Part shown: one piece after another, positions 22,201-33,869 of the stretch
Layout of the letters: every line of letters begins with the position of its first letter
How positions within the stretch are numbered: the stretch's first letter is position 1
From: Diploscapter coronatus
Lineage: Eukaryota > Nematoda > Chromadorea > Rhabditida > Rhabditidae
DNA length: 64,000 nt
Assembly: GCA_964036155.1 (NCBI GenBank)
Contig: OZ038423.1
Span: 59,783,249-59,847,248 of the forward strand
Direction: 5' to 3'
Program-made: the position numbers and the translations under genes
The notes under the pieces: generated by a model
Told to the model about the DNA's origin: nothing
The model's database searches: none
Seen by the model: the letters and a program-made list of their open reading frames with translations, nothing else

Positions 22201-25200
22201 CGAGTCGATGAGGTTGCTGCTGACACTCCATCGATCGAGTCTGATTCGCACTGAAAAAGATAAATGATTAAACACGAATAGGCAAGTTCGATTTTTTGGG
22301 AAAATGTAAAATCAAATTTGAATTTTGATGGGTATCATACTATTCAATTACTTTATTTTGAATTTTTCGGATAATAGACTCGAGTCAATAAGACACGTTC
22401 TTACATTAGCGGGAGAATAGCAGCTAAAGACGTCGCGGAGACTGAAATCAGGCTGACCGAAGACGCGATCGAAGACGAACATCATGCACACCATCCAGAA
22501 GATGTCGAAGATGATCATCAGAAAGGCCTGAATATGAAGAATTAGCAGGAAAAATAAGAAGGTAGTCGATACTTCTCCACAAGAGAACATGTAGGAAGCA
22601 TCCTCGAAAATGTCCAACCAACCCAGAACTCGGCCTGAAATTGAAATATCCTGTAAAAATGTGTGGAATAAAATAGAACCTCGATGCATGAATTCAGCAA
22701 TGCTCTCAGCCGCATATCGGAACGCGGTGTTGATGTTGAGCGAGGATAGATACGCTTGCCATCTGAAGTGGCTGGGCGGGGATTTGATAGAGAGAATGAT
22801 CAGGCCAATCCATGAGATTATCAGCACTGAAAGAATGGAAATAACAAAATATTCATTATCGAGGCCAAGACTGTGCGGAATGGTATTTGGAGTCTTCAGA
22901 ATGCGGAATACGGAACGGAATAAAATATTCCGTACAGACATGATTGTAGCGGAATAAACTACTCATAGAAAATTCATAGGTATTTGAAGAAAAACGAAGA
23001 AAATTACATTAACTGTTTTACTATAGACAAACTATTTGGTAGGAAAAATGAAAAATAGTTTTAAGAGCAATAATGTCACTTTGCAAGGATGAGGATTTTT
23101 CAGTTTAAACAACTTTAGAAATAAGTAAACTTCAATAAAAAAAATTCTACTAATCATTCGCAATGAAAAACTATACCCTTGATAGTGGAATTTGGCGTCT
23201 TGAACATCGAGGCAATCAATGCTGCGAACACGACTGCACCCAACCCATAGCACATAACGATGGCGAAGAACAGAGTGAAGCTGATACTCTGGAATGATAC
23301 AAGTTATTCTAGCCTCAATTTGAGAAATCTTACTCCCATAGCTCTGGTAATCGGAAAGAGGCAGATGCCAATGACGAGAAAGACTTTGAGGAAGGCAAAC
23401 GCGATGTGGGACAAGTAGAACAGACGGGCGTTCAGGCCCATTGCAGATAGGAACGGCTGAAAGATATTTTTCCTAGAAATTTATGTCCTTTATTACATCT
23501 GCTGAGCTACAAATTACTTCAAAATCCATTCCTAGTTATCAAAATTAGCTAAGATTATTTAATTTCTTATCAGAATATTGTATGGTAAATAAAGTTGGTT
23601 CTTTGCACTACTTTTTAGTTCCGTTATCATAAAGATGCAACGATAGCAGTAATATGCATATCATCTCATATCGATTTTTACGCATTTATTGATGTAAACA
23701 TGTCCGGTAAGTCATCATCTATTGTTATGCTTCTGCACAATCTATGATCAGCTCAATTGTGCATTTATGTTTACCTTTGTGGTGTATTTCTCAGCGGCAA
23801 TTTCCCTGCCAGTGTGAAGTAAGTTCATGAAGACAGTCATTCCCCAGAGGACGGGCATGAACCCGATCAGGAGGACCAGACTGTTTTGCTTCTCTGGCGG
23901 CTCGGGGAAGCGACGCAGATGCAGAATTTCATTTGCAGCCTCTTCCTTTCCAGTCACTTTCTGCAAACAATATTTTCTGTTGTATTTTTACTGCCTATTT
24001 TATATGTAGTTTTGAACCAACAGATGTGAGGATAACTCTCCTTCATATCATAAATCGAACTAATGCGTCTTAAAAGAACGCTCAAGAAAATATTGGTCAG
24101 CATTGGGAATACTACATACCAAAATATCCATTAGTTACGCTAAAAGATTTATGACTCTTTCAACATTGATAAACAAAATGTATAGGCTCTTTCATAATTT
24201 AAAAGGAAAAGCAAATTCTATAGGCATTCTTTCAAGTGATTGTAAAAGTTTTTGGACCTAAATTAACGTTGGTTTATCTTATTATTTTGCTAGTTTGCAG
24301 TCTATTCATAAGAATTTAAATTATAAATATAGGAAGTAGAGGAAGAAGAATGTATGCAAATGCTCCGATTATCTTATTCGTAATTCATATTTCTAACCTA
24401 AATATTTGTCAAAATGATGCTTTCTGTATGAAGCAGATCGCAAAAATTCTCTACAGTATAAAATTGTTTCGATATTTTACAAAAGAAGGTCAAACTAAAA
24501 AAGAATACCTTTATGAAAATGGACTCGAGCGAATATTGGAAAGTGATGAATGCAGTGGTCAAGTACGGAGGTTGAGAGGGGATTCTGAAAGTAGGTAAGT
24601 GCACAAATGTAAAGAATACACGATTTTACAAGCTTATATTTTGGGAAATGTTTTCTGCACATAGCTAAGCTTGAACGTAGGATGCATTCAAGGATAATGT
24701 TTGTCAGGCAGTAAATAGAAAATGACTGACTCTTGTCTGTTGAGAGTGACTCCGAACGGATCCTCCCAGGCATTCTCGTTCGAAAGTTTCCATTCATCGT
24801 TACTGTCCTCGGGAACGAAGAAACGATACTTCAGATTGCGGGCAGAAGTGTCGAATTCGTAAAGGGAGATGCCGAACACGTAGCTAAAATATCGTGTAAT
24901 ACTGATTGAGTGAAAACTGGAATAATTATTTGAAATAAAGACTGAACTCATAAAAAGATAGTCATAAAATGAGAAAATCACTTACTCTTTAATCGAACAG
25001 ATGGTGCTCCCTCTCGTGTTATTTGGCAAATTCGACTTCAGTTCGCCGAGCATTTTGGCCTCATCGTCGAATTTCACCGGTGTAATCTGAAAAGGAAAAT
25101 CGAACATTTTCTTCAATTACAAGATATGGCAGAAGTATTTGCAACGTAATGATGAACTCATAATCAGATAATATGTAAATGTCTAAGAAAATTTTTGAAT

Positions 25201-25964
25201 TTCTCATATCTCGATCCTCATATCTGCCAATTTTTACCTAATTTTAACTAGAATTTAAAATTTAGAGCTTCAAACCTGAAGTCTGTTAGTTAATTTTGGC
25301 GCAACGACTTTTGCCATGTTCTATATATAAAATAACCTTAATCCCAGTTTCGTCCAGCGGATATCGTCTTAGAAGCTCTTTAATGATGGAATCTGCATCG
25401 TTCACTTGAGAGCCACTGTAATCAAAATAAATATTTCTCAATCATAGTAGAAATGACTCACAAATAAGCCATTTTGACGCTATTCTTGTTGCACCACCTA
25501 GCCTTGACCGTCTTGAGCTTCACCCCGGACATCTCCAGATCTGCAGGGCCTCCCTTTATGTTGATCATATTGAATAGTTCGCCTGGGTTCAATTCCACTG
25601 TTTGATACTGAAATCGATGATTTGATAACATAAAATCATTTGAATGGATTGGTTTAACGAGCATATGCTATATCTTCATAATATTATTTTCTAATCGAAG
25701 TTATGTATGAATAAAATGGAATGACAATTCCATGTAGGATCTATTGTTTACTCATCCCTGATATTCACATGACAATCTTTTGAAGAAACAAACCTTGACA
25801 ATGAGAAGAACGAGTAAAAAAGAGAAAATGAGAGGGAGAACGATCTCGAAGAAAGTCCATAGTTTGTTCCTGCAAACGAGCACCCAGTTCTTCCAGAGCA
25901 GCAGGGCGAATTGTCTGCAGCGATCCCTGCAGACGCTCATCTGCTCTTCTAAAAGCAATTTCAT
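16272..25964 (-). CDS. ABCA-type ABC transporter lacking the second ATPase domain
   Basis: ABC subfamily A membrane protein, about 1,450 residues; ABCA proteins flip or export lipids. Start at 25964: cytosolic N-term and TM1 (FALLLWKNWVLVCRNK, FFEIVLPLIFSFLLVLL). A lumenal domain of about 260 residues follows (25670-23960), then TM2-6 (VLWGMTVFMNLLHTGREI, ...). NBD1 is complete: Walker A GHNGAGKST (21.8 kb), Q-loop GLCPQ, signature LSGGMKRKL, Walker B VVLLDEPTAGL, H-loop LLTTHYMDEAE. TMD2 runs 19516-17100 (RFLYMRRNWPQLVTQVLAP, then six helices). After the linker DIIIDEQALLNEKN (17.0 kb), where NBD2 should start, there is only a 17-base exon and a final exon with one helix (INIFLALIVGIAIWVAYQVV) and TGA at 16272. 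Known ABCA proteins, including CED-7, have two NBDs. Last two exons are less certain. Confidence 0.83.
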
Positions 25965-27816
25965 CGCTCATTTCGTTGACTTTTCAAAGGCCATCATTTT
26001 ATATTTTATTCGTACTCATTTGAAACGTTATAAAAATAATCTGATAAAACTATCTGAAATACTCCAGATTTAATTATCATTCGACAGATTTGCGAAAAGA
26101 TGAACCAAATCCCCAATACTTCGTTCTTCAGCAATTTTAAGCAACGGTTCATCGCTCCTAGTTTCACTATTTTCGCTGATAGTAGATGCCAATGGGTTAT
26201 TTACAAATTCTTCCAAACTATTGCCTACATTGTTAATTTTTTCTAAATTATAGTCAATTTTCATTTCCGGCCAATCAAAATATATATTCACGTGAAGATA
26301 TATCGGCCACAATTTATTTCTCCGTAAGATTTATGAACTTTCACAAGACATTCCTAATTTCTAGTTTAGCTTAAAATAGTAATGAATTCATCCGGACCGA
26401 AAGAATAAACAAAACGATTTGGCATATTTAAAAATTAGTGTTTTATCTAAGGTCTACATTAATTTTAGAAAATTGCCTAAAATCTCTTTTTCATGATTAT
26501 AAGCCCGTGTTTGCATTTATTGGATCAAAAATAACTGTCTATGTTCAGGAAAGGTTATGCAAAATGACAACTCATCCATTCAGACTTGGGACTTTTGTTA
26601 AAATTTGACCACCGCACTGCACTGCAGCTGCGGTGAAAAAGCCGCGAGTCTGCACCCATTTAGAAAAATAATTCATTAAATCAATGTCATTCAAAATGTT
26701 TGATTTACTTTCACAAATTATAAACCAAACTAAAAAAATGAGTTTCTGTGTATGCATATAATTTTCAGATTAGATCAGCTTCAGGGTTTCTGATGGACTC
26801 GACCCGCATTTTTAGGTCTAATTCGAGTCCGGGTCCGAAAGGTGAAAAATGACGGATCTGGGAGCGGGTTCGGGTCCGAAAAATTGGACCCATCAGCAAC
26901 CCTGATCAGCTTATTATTGAAGAAAAAACTACTTACTTATTACTGTCTAGCTGGTCCACTTGTTAGGTCAGGCGATGGAGCTAGTTCCTCTCTGCTTGTT
27001 AATCGACCGACTGAGTTTTCTGAAATCCGAGGTTTTGATTTCGAAAATTTTCGTAACGCAGGAAGATATTTCAGTTGCTGACCAATTATATATGATAAGT
27101 TACGCGAGGATATAGAGGAAATATAAGAGAAGAGGTGATAGAAAGATGTAGCTGAAAGAGAAAAGGTATCGATTTATCCGTTTTTTTCTCCTAGACAAGG
27201 CTCAAAAGAAAACGTGAAAATCAGTCTTCCACTCCTCCATTCCCTCATTTGTCCCAGGTCTCTGGCTCGAATAGCTGATAACTGTAACTTGACGTTTGGA
27301 GGGCTCCTAGGAGAAGACACCGGCTTTTTTATTTTCCTATCTTGCCTCCCCATACTATTTCTTAGAAAACCAGATGTCTTTTTCTATTAGCCCGTTTGTT
27401 TGGAGAGAAGACAGACTATGTATGAACATGAATTGCGAAATTCCTGTATTCAAAATGAGCAAATCGATTCCCAAATCTCATTTTGGTAGTATCATTCACA
27501 AAATAGCGTCCATTTAATAAAACACGCGTCAGGGACACACAATTCGCTTGAAAAGTTCTGAAAATTCGAAATGGGTTTTCAAAATATTGAAAAACGACTT
27601 AAAAGAAAAATTACTGTGACAGTAATTTTTACTTAGGTCCCACCTGAGATTGTGTTAAATCCAAATAACTAAGTTTTTGGGGGTAGAAATATTAAAATAC
27701 TACCTTTGAATTATTAGTGCTAATTAACTCATGCTTTATAAAAGAATACTACAACAATTGATCATTTGGATTGTTAACATTTATTTTTTTTATAATGAAA
27801 GGACGACTGAAGATGG
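25965..27816. other. Intergenic with possible gene remnants
   Basis: About 1.85 kb without a firm gene. Two minus-strand frames are worth noting: 26070-26312 (acidic, ends in SNDN and stop) and 26572-26757 (begins with a signal-like MHTQKLIFLVWFIICES). I could not join them with good splice sites. A hAT-type MITE sits at 26782-26904. Purine-rich around 27110-27170; nothing else seen. Confidence 0.45.
26782..26904. mobile_element. hAT-type MITE, 123 bp, with 8-bp target duplication
   Basis: Terminal inverted repeats CAGGGTTTCTGATGG (left) and CAGGGTTGCTGATGG (right, reverse complement) agree at 14 of 15 positions. The element is flanked by an exact 8-bp direct duplication ATCAGCTT at 26774-26781 and 26905-26912. 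CAGGG ends with an 8-bp duplication are the mark of the hAT superfamily. The inside has no coding capacity. Confidence 0.85.
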
Positions 27817-30529
27817 CTAGTTAGTATCTTGAGAAACTTTTCTAATGTTGATTGTGGTGCTATGACACCGTCGTAACAATTGATTATTCATTCCTAATTG
27901 AAACTGATTACCAAAAGGATGAAAAATGTGAAGTCCTCTTCCAAGCATAAATGTCCAACCATTATTGAAGCTAAATAAGTGCATTTGAATTTTTAATGAT
28001 TATTTTTTATTCACGAAGAAATCGATATTCCAGAAAATTGGAATTACAGTAAATTCTCTAATTGAAATCCCCTTCGAGCTTTCAGATCTACCCATTATCC
28101 AACTCGAATCATCTCAGGATGTGTGTTTATAATTCTCTTTAGATTATTCTGAGTCAGTTTACTTTTGATTTCATCGTTCTACGATGTTCTGCCGAGAAAT
28201 TAATGACAGTTTGAACATCGGACCTCTGAAGTAGCAACCCCGAGGCTTCTATTAGAGAATTTACGATATACTTCTAGCCAAAATAGTTAGTCACGTAAGA
28301 GAAAATCTGTATAATATTTGAATATCGATTTTTCCCCTAATCAAAAACAATACCTTATTTCTCTATCATGTAAAGTTGAATCAACTTCATATCTAAGGCG
28401 AATATTCCTTGAGCGTAGACTATTAATCAAATTTTTCAATTCAGCTCTAGTTTCATTCGTTATATATTTGGTTCTCAAATGAATTTCAATAAGATTAGTC
28501 GCTTTTTCTGCCATTAATTCGCAGAAATTAAAGAAGTTATACATCTGAATTTTGTCTAATCTAAATAATTATCTAAAGTTAAAATATTTTACCTGATATT
28601 TTTCCTCCATATATGTTTCTACTACTTGTATGACAGTTATTTTATCGTCAATATATGGCCCAAATATCTCTGCATAACTACGTCCAGTTGATTTTTCAGC
28701 AATCTTTATTGTTTTTGGAATCATGGATATTTCTTTTGCGAATTTCAAAGCTTGAGCAGCCATCTAATATAGATATTTAAATAAATATATTTATGAACTG
28801 CCCCCAAATTTATCTACTTACCATTTCTCTATCTTTATCAGTAATATTCGCATCTTCGAAGTTTCTACTATAATCAACGATTTCATGGAATATGGCTATC
28901 TTATTTTCATTAGGTGCTATGATTTCATTTTCGTCATTGATTTGTTCATTCTGCAAATTTGAATATATGTTTAGTTTTTTTATCTGAATTTTAATTATCA
29001 TTTATATAAAATTAGAAGATACTTCATCAATAATTGTCAGAATTAAAATGTCTAAAAGATATTTGAATTTTCTATGCTATTAGTTCGAGAAAATGGAAAA
29101 TGCGTACTTCGACTGTCTCATTTTCGCTTCCATCATCCAAAATTGAGATTCCGTTTGCATCTCCAGTTTCATTAGTTAGCTCAATTAGGCTCTGTTCAAC
29201 GTAGAAATCTTGTTCGGGTTCCGTTTCACATTTCGATTCGTCATCTTTTCTAAACTTCGAACAAACCGAAAGTTATCGTAAGAAAATTATTCTAGCTTCG
29301 TACGTTTACTCAATTGTTTCAATAGTACAATATAAGAAAAATAATTTAACTACAGATGTAATTGAATACATTTGTTTCAGCATGTCGTGTGAAAATAATC
29401 TGTTCGCTAGTTACCTAATAGGGATCAAACAGTAAATGTCAACATTTGTCTCGAAGCATTCACATAAATTTTGATTTCCCCCAATTATTATTCCATAGTT
29501 GGAGGGTTTGAAATAATCAAGGCCTCGTTCGATTCTGACATACCACCCATTGCTGAATCTGTAAATCGCAAACTCCGTGATAATATTGATTACAGCAATT
29601 TGATTTATCAAGATTAAAAATCACGACTAGGTGCGAAATAGTGAAACGAAAAAGTTATCTCCCTTATCCGTCTAAAAGTATCGCATCCCTAGACGCAAGA
29701 TTTTACCTCGCAACTTCGCGATAAATGCAAACTGCTATTGATCGCAATGTAATTACCTAATTTCACGATCATAAATTATCTGATCAGTAAGGTTAATGAC
29801 GATCTTAACATTCCATCTTTCGTAAAATATCTGCTGCATATTAGCGAATAGTTGTTTGTTTTCATTTGACTCGTAATTAGTTTTTAAAGCGATTTCGCAT
29901 AAGTGAGGAGTTTTTTCAACGAATAATTCGCAAAAATACACAAAATTTCGCATCTAAATTTTATGGATGGTTTTCTAATATGCTAATTATGATCCTATCT
30001 GGTGATCGGTTAAAATTCCAGGAACATTAATTGAAATAAAGATAAGGTCCTCATCGAAACATCGCTCAAATAGATATTCATACCCATAACCAATTGAATT
30101 TTCGTGAATTTTAAAATGCTCGATTAATGTCTTCTGAATATTATCGCTCATGAAGGTCGACATAATAGGGAAACTATCAAAAGTTGCTAACCTCAACTTC
30201 AACTCTGCTCATAAGGATTTTGATGTGTCGCACTTTTTCATCCACTAAGTTACAAATTTCTCGATACTGTTTGTCATCATCATATACATATCTTAATAAA
30301 TAGCTATGTTATCGTTGTTATGATTAATTCAATAAAGTGTAGTTTGAGATATATGAAAAGTGTGCTCAAACCACCAAACTAATTACCTTGCAGCATTTTT
30401 GAATTGCTTTATTGCTTCAATATTTTTCTGGGTTGATTCTTCAAAATTACTCTCCAGCTCCAATCTATTGCTCTGAGTTATCAATTCATTAGCTCGATCA
30501 AGATAATCATTGACAGTTGTTGGCTCCAT
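27817..30529 (-). CDS. MITD1-like protein with two MIT_C (PLD-like) modules
   Basis: About 505 residues, twice the length of MITD1. Exon 1 (30529-30387, after TTTCAG) is an N-terminal MIT helix pair (NDYLDRANELITQSN); helix 3 follows at 30296. MIT_C module 1: GYGYEYLFERCFDE, FVYFCELFVEK, IIYDREIR, FSNGWYVRIERGLDYFKP, ETNVDIYCL. An acidic linker (29268-28822) leads to module 2: GRSYAEIFGPYIDD, MYNFFNFCELMAEK, TLHDREIS, FNNGWTFMLGRGLHIF, RRCHSTTINI, stop at 27817. HDREIRFNNGW and GRGLDYF are MITD1 hallmarks. In animals MITD1 binds ESCRT-III tails through MIT and membranes through its PLD-like, dimer-forming C-terminal domain, and acts at abscission. Module 2 keeps little of a MIT domain. One intron (29954-29998) begins AT, not GT. 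Two separate genes are unlikely: phases run through. Confidence 0.8.
28045..28268. mobile_element. Foldback MITE, family X copy 1, in MITD1-like intron
   Basis: Inverted arms at 28045-28072 and 28239-28268 (TACAGTAAATTCTCTAATTG and, read back, TATCGTAAATTCTCTAATAG). Lies in the last intron of the MITD1-like gene. The same ends occur in copy 2 at 33416-33657. Confidence 0.7.
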
Positions 30530-31202
30530 TGGACCTGAAATTTAACGCAAATAATGATCGAATAAATATAAATAGAGTTCTAATACATATGTGTAAGTAT
30601 CTTTGCTTCTTTTTATATCATATTTAGAGTCTGGATGTTTGCTTTACAGTTACACTAGCATAATATCCATATTCTCGATCATAAATATTGAATGTGCAGG
30701 TCAATATGACCATGAATGTATAACAAAATTTAAAGCACGAACAATTCACTCAAAGCGTTGGCATATCTTTCAATTGCAAACAATGGCATAGCAATAAAAA
30801 TCACTCATTTTATGCATTTTGAAAGGTTTATTACGGAAAAACCAACATTTTTAAACGACAAAGATATAAGAAATGCAATAAGGTGTCCCAAAACTATAGG
30901 TACCCCCTCTAAATCGAGCATTTACATAATCTAATATGTACACAGGTGCTAACTTTGGCTGTATATAAATTCTGAAGAGTGGAGAAGCATAGTTCAAAAA
31001 GAGATAAAGCATGCATGTTGTTTACAAAGTGTAACTTGAGCAAAAAAGTTATATTAAGGTGTTCTAAAATTGTGGGTACGCTTCCTATTTTAGTTATATT
31101 TTAACTATTCTGACACCATAGAGTGAACTAATCCGGTTCAAAATTTACACAATTTTTAGGCAAAAGTCACTTTATTAATAATTGTGCCAAATTATTATTA
31201 AA
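30530..31202. other. Intergenic, MFS gene to MITD1-like gene
   Basis: No gene seen. Two related stretches in direct orientation, 30881-30904 (AGGTGTCCCAAAACTATAGG) and 31056-31079 (AGGTGTTCTAAAATTGTGGG), may be ends of an old DNA transposon. Confidence 0.45.
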
Positions 31203-33869
31203 TTATTTACTATTCTGTAATTTTTCCAAGTTAATATTTTTCTGATCTATTGGTGACGTTTTCCCCTGAGCCGCGTCCCTAATCATCTCTTCAGCGACGC
31301 TGTGAACTTCTCTACCGCAAGTCTCGGGCATTTGAAGATACAGGTAGATGTACGAGATTATGGCAGGCGCAATATAAATCGGTATCAAGACGAGTGACTA
31401 AATATTCAATTTGGTGTTTTAATTACTGAAAATCATACAGAAAATAGATCGGGCAGATATAATCCTAGAACTGTGAATACCATATAGAACACAGTACCAG
31501 TAGAGAAAGCCATAGTTTGTACGATTGAGCGATATTCTTGTACGACCATTTCAGGAGTTATCGACATTGAGATTGGAGTTAAAGCAAACCTGAAAAGCAT
31601 GGGCATTTTAAAAATTTATAAAAACTCAGAAATGGTCCTAAAATTTGATGCTTGTGTAGATTCACTATGTGGTTCACGGGACATGCAACCCTATTCAAAT
31701 AGTCAGCCACCAAAGAAGACGTGAATAAAACCATATTATGTTGAAACATACCCATATACAAAACTGAACACGATCGTCGAAATAAACATGAGCCATTTGC
31801 AGAATTCGCAATTATAAGCCAGATTATCAAAGGTAACATATGTGATTAGACTTGTTATAGAAATGGCATAATTTATCAGGTACAGTGGTCGGCGACCTAT
31901 TCTAAAATTATTTGAGACTAAATTTTAAAGATTCTTTGGACTCGCCTATCAATAAACCTAGTTCCAATAACTCCACCCAAAAGGCTAGAGACGATAAACC
32001 CAAATGAGAGCTGCTCAGATGTTTCACCAGAAAAATGTTTACTGTAGAAAGCGGTTGAGAAGTTTAGGAATAGATAATATGTGGTCGAAACCTAAAGGAC
32101 ATAAACTTCCTAGATTTTTAGACGATGATAGGCTATGATTGATATGATCGAATTCTCGAAATGAATCATTGAATATGGACTGACAAAGCATTTTGAAAAA
32201 AAGAGTAAATGAAAAATTATGATTTGTACAAAAACGTTTTTGACTCCATCCGTTAATTGTAAATGACACCTGTAACGTCGCGCATCCTACTAGATACGCC
32301 CTTCGTAAGTGTGCAAGTTTGAAGACTTGAATGACGAAAGATAGACTTCTCTTGGCCGACTTTTCCTCAATGGCTTCCAGGTAAATTTCATCGAGCAATT
32401 TTTCATTATTTTGTTTCTTTCCTAAATATTATTGTTTGAAAACTTGACTCCAAAATGTCCAACCCTGATAGAATTCAATCGCTTCTAAAGCTCGTTTTCT
32501 ATTATTCTTCTGGATCAACAAGTATTTCGGGCTTTCTTCCATAAACGCGTACAAAATTATCGCCATAATTAGGAATGGATAACAAAGCGCTAAAGTTAAT
32601 TCAACTTCCGTCAATCTAAAAGAAAAACCTGTAGCGATTATCAATTCTCTTCCCAATATGGATCGCCATCCACAAATCGCTCCAATAACACATCCTAGAC
32701 CATAGGAATTCTCACCCAAAATTATCGTCAATCCTCGATATTTCGTAGGAGAAGTTTCCTAGGAAAATGATGCTATTTTTCAACATTTTTATTGAATAAA
32801 ATTACTTGAAAGAATAACACAACTCCAATATAAAGAATTCCTGGGCCTATGTTTGAAAAACACTGAACGACCATATACAGCTCAGGTGATTCGAACTTAA
32901 TCGTTAGAATTGTCAGACATGTTGTGACCATTCTCATGGCATTTCCAATCATTAATGGAGCTGAGAATACAAAAGAGGTATTTTGTTCGTTTTATCGAAT
33001 TAACCCACTTTTACGGCCATATCTTTCAACCAGAACAGGTGTTATCAAGTTACCAAGTAACAAGCCTAAAATAAGTGATAAATTCGATTATTTGAATTGT
33101 CAAGCATGTTCACTTTGAAATACTCTCCATTATTTTTGATAAGAGCGATCTGCTAGAAAATGAGGCCTAGGTGGTGCGAAAGAGGCGTGTCCGAGACTAT
33201 GGTAAAGTGAGAGGTATAGGGGCATAGACGCAGAGTGCCAAGAAAGGCTCACTTGCACCATTTTGGCTTCGCTATTCAGCAGATAGTTTTTCAGGAATAA
33301 TGGAGAGTATCCAATTATTACCGGGATAAATGCAAGCTGCGGTTAGTCCCCACAGAAAGTTCCATTTTCCATTTGATAGTGGCTGCTAAATCAAATGATA
33401 GGAATATTTTCAAGCTACCGTAAATACTCTAATAGAAGCCCCGAGACCTCTATTTTCGGGGGTCCGATTTTCGAAAATTTTGACTTTTTCAAACCGCCAT
33501 AACTAATGTCTGAGGATTGTAGCAATTCTAAATCAAAAGTAAACCTTATCTAAATTGTCTAAAGGACATTCTAAACCACTTCCCGCGATACGATTTGGTT
33601 TGGGCAATGGACAAATCTGGAAATCCAAGAGGGGCTTCGATTAGAGTAGTTGCGGTATAATATTATTACACCACGATCCACAAATGATTGATTGTAGAAA
33701 TCTTTGTATGTTTCGATAGCAGTATTTGCGTAGAGTGTCATGAAACCTTCCTATAAAATGCGTATTTCAAGAATCAAGGTGAATTTTGTCTGACCATGAA
33801 ATAATTCAAAAATCCTATCACAAAATAGAGCAGAATAATTTTGTACTTGCTACCCCCGGGAGCAAACAT
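31203..33869 (-). CDS. MFS sugar-porter-like transporter
   Basis: Twelve-helix-type major facilitator of the sugar porter (SLC2-like) group, about 470 residues. Start at 33869 follows TTTCAG; first exon MFAPGGSKYKIILLYFVIGF is TM1. Seen in order: a first extracellular loop (MTLYANTAIETYKDFYNQS), GKWNFLWGLTAACIYP (TM2), the loop 2-3 motif VERYGRK, TM3-5, ETSPTKYRGL, GENSYGLGCVIGAICG, the loop 6 motif EESPKYLL, a cytosolic loop (KLLDEIYLEAIEEKS), TM7-8, FIDRRRPLYL (loop 8-9), TM9-12 and the C-terminal motif MPETCGREVHS (family PETKGR). The C-terminus is short and polar. Substrate unknown; loop motifs are conserved enough for function. One intron uses a GC donor (near 31945). Introns carry two foldback elements (33120-33310, 33416-33657). 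Confidence 0.82.
33120..33310. repeat. Long imperfect hairpin element in MFS intron
   Basis: Ends ATACTCTCCATTATT (33120) and AATAATGGAGAGTAT (33310) are exact inverse, and pairing continues inward (GATCTGCT with AGCAGAT, GTGGTGCGAAAGAGGC with a matching right arm), giving a 190-base foldback in the intron before the RYGRK exon. Confidence 0.75.
33416..33657. mobile_element. Foldback MITE, family X copy 2, in MFS intron
   Basis: Inverted arms TACCGTAAATACTCTAATAG (33416) and, read back from 33657, TACCGCAACTACTCTAATCG. Ends match copy 1 at 28045-28268. Inside one MFS intron near the 5' end of the gene. Confidence 0.72.

Noticed and set aside
22610..22957. 115-codon plus-strand frame inside the ABCA gene
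   Set aside because: Antisense shadow of two ABCA exons coding membrane helices.
26070..26757. Two minus-strand frames, one with a signal-like start, as a small secreted gene
   Set aside because: No convincing donor-acceptor pair joins them and no acceptor precedes the ATG; kept only as a note on the intergenic region.
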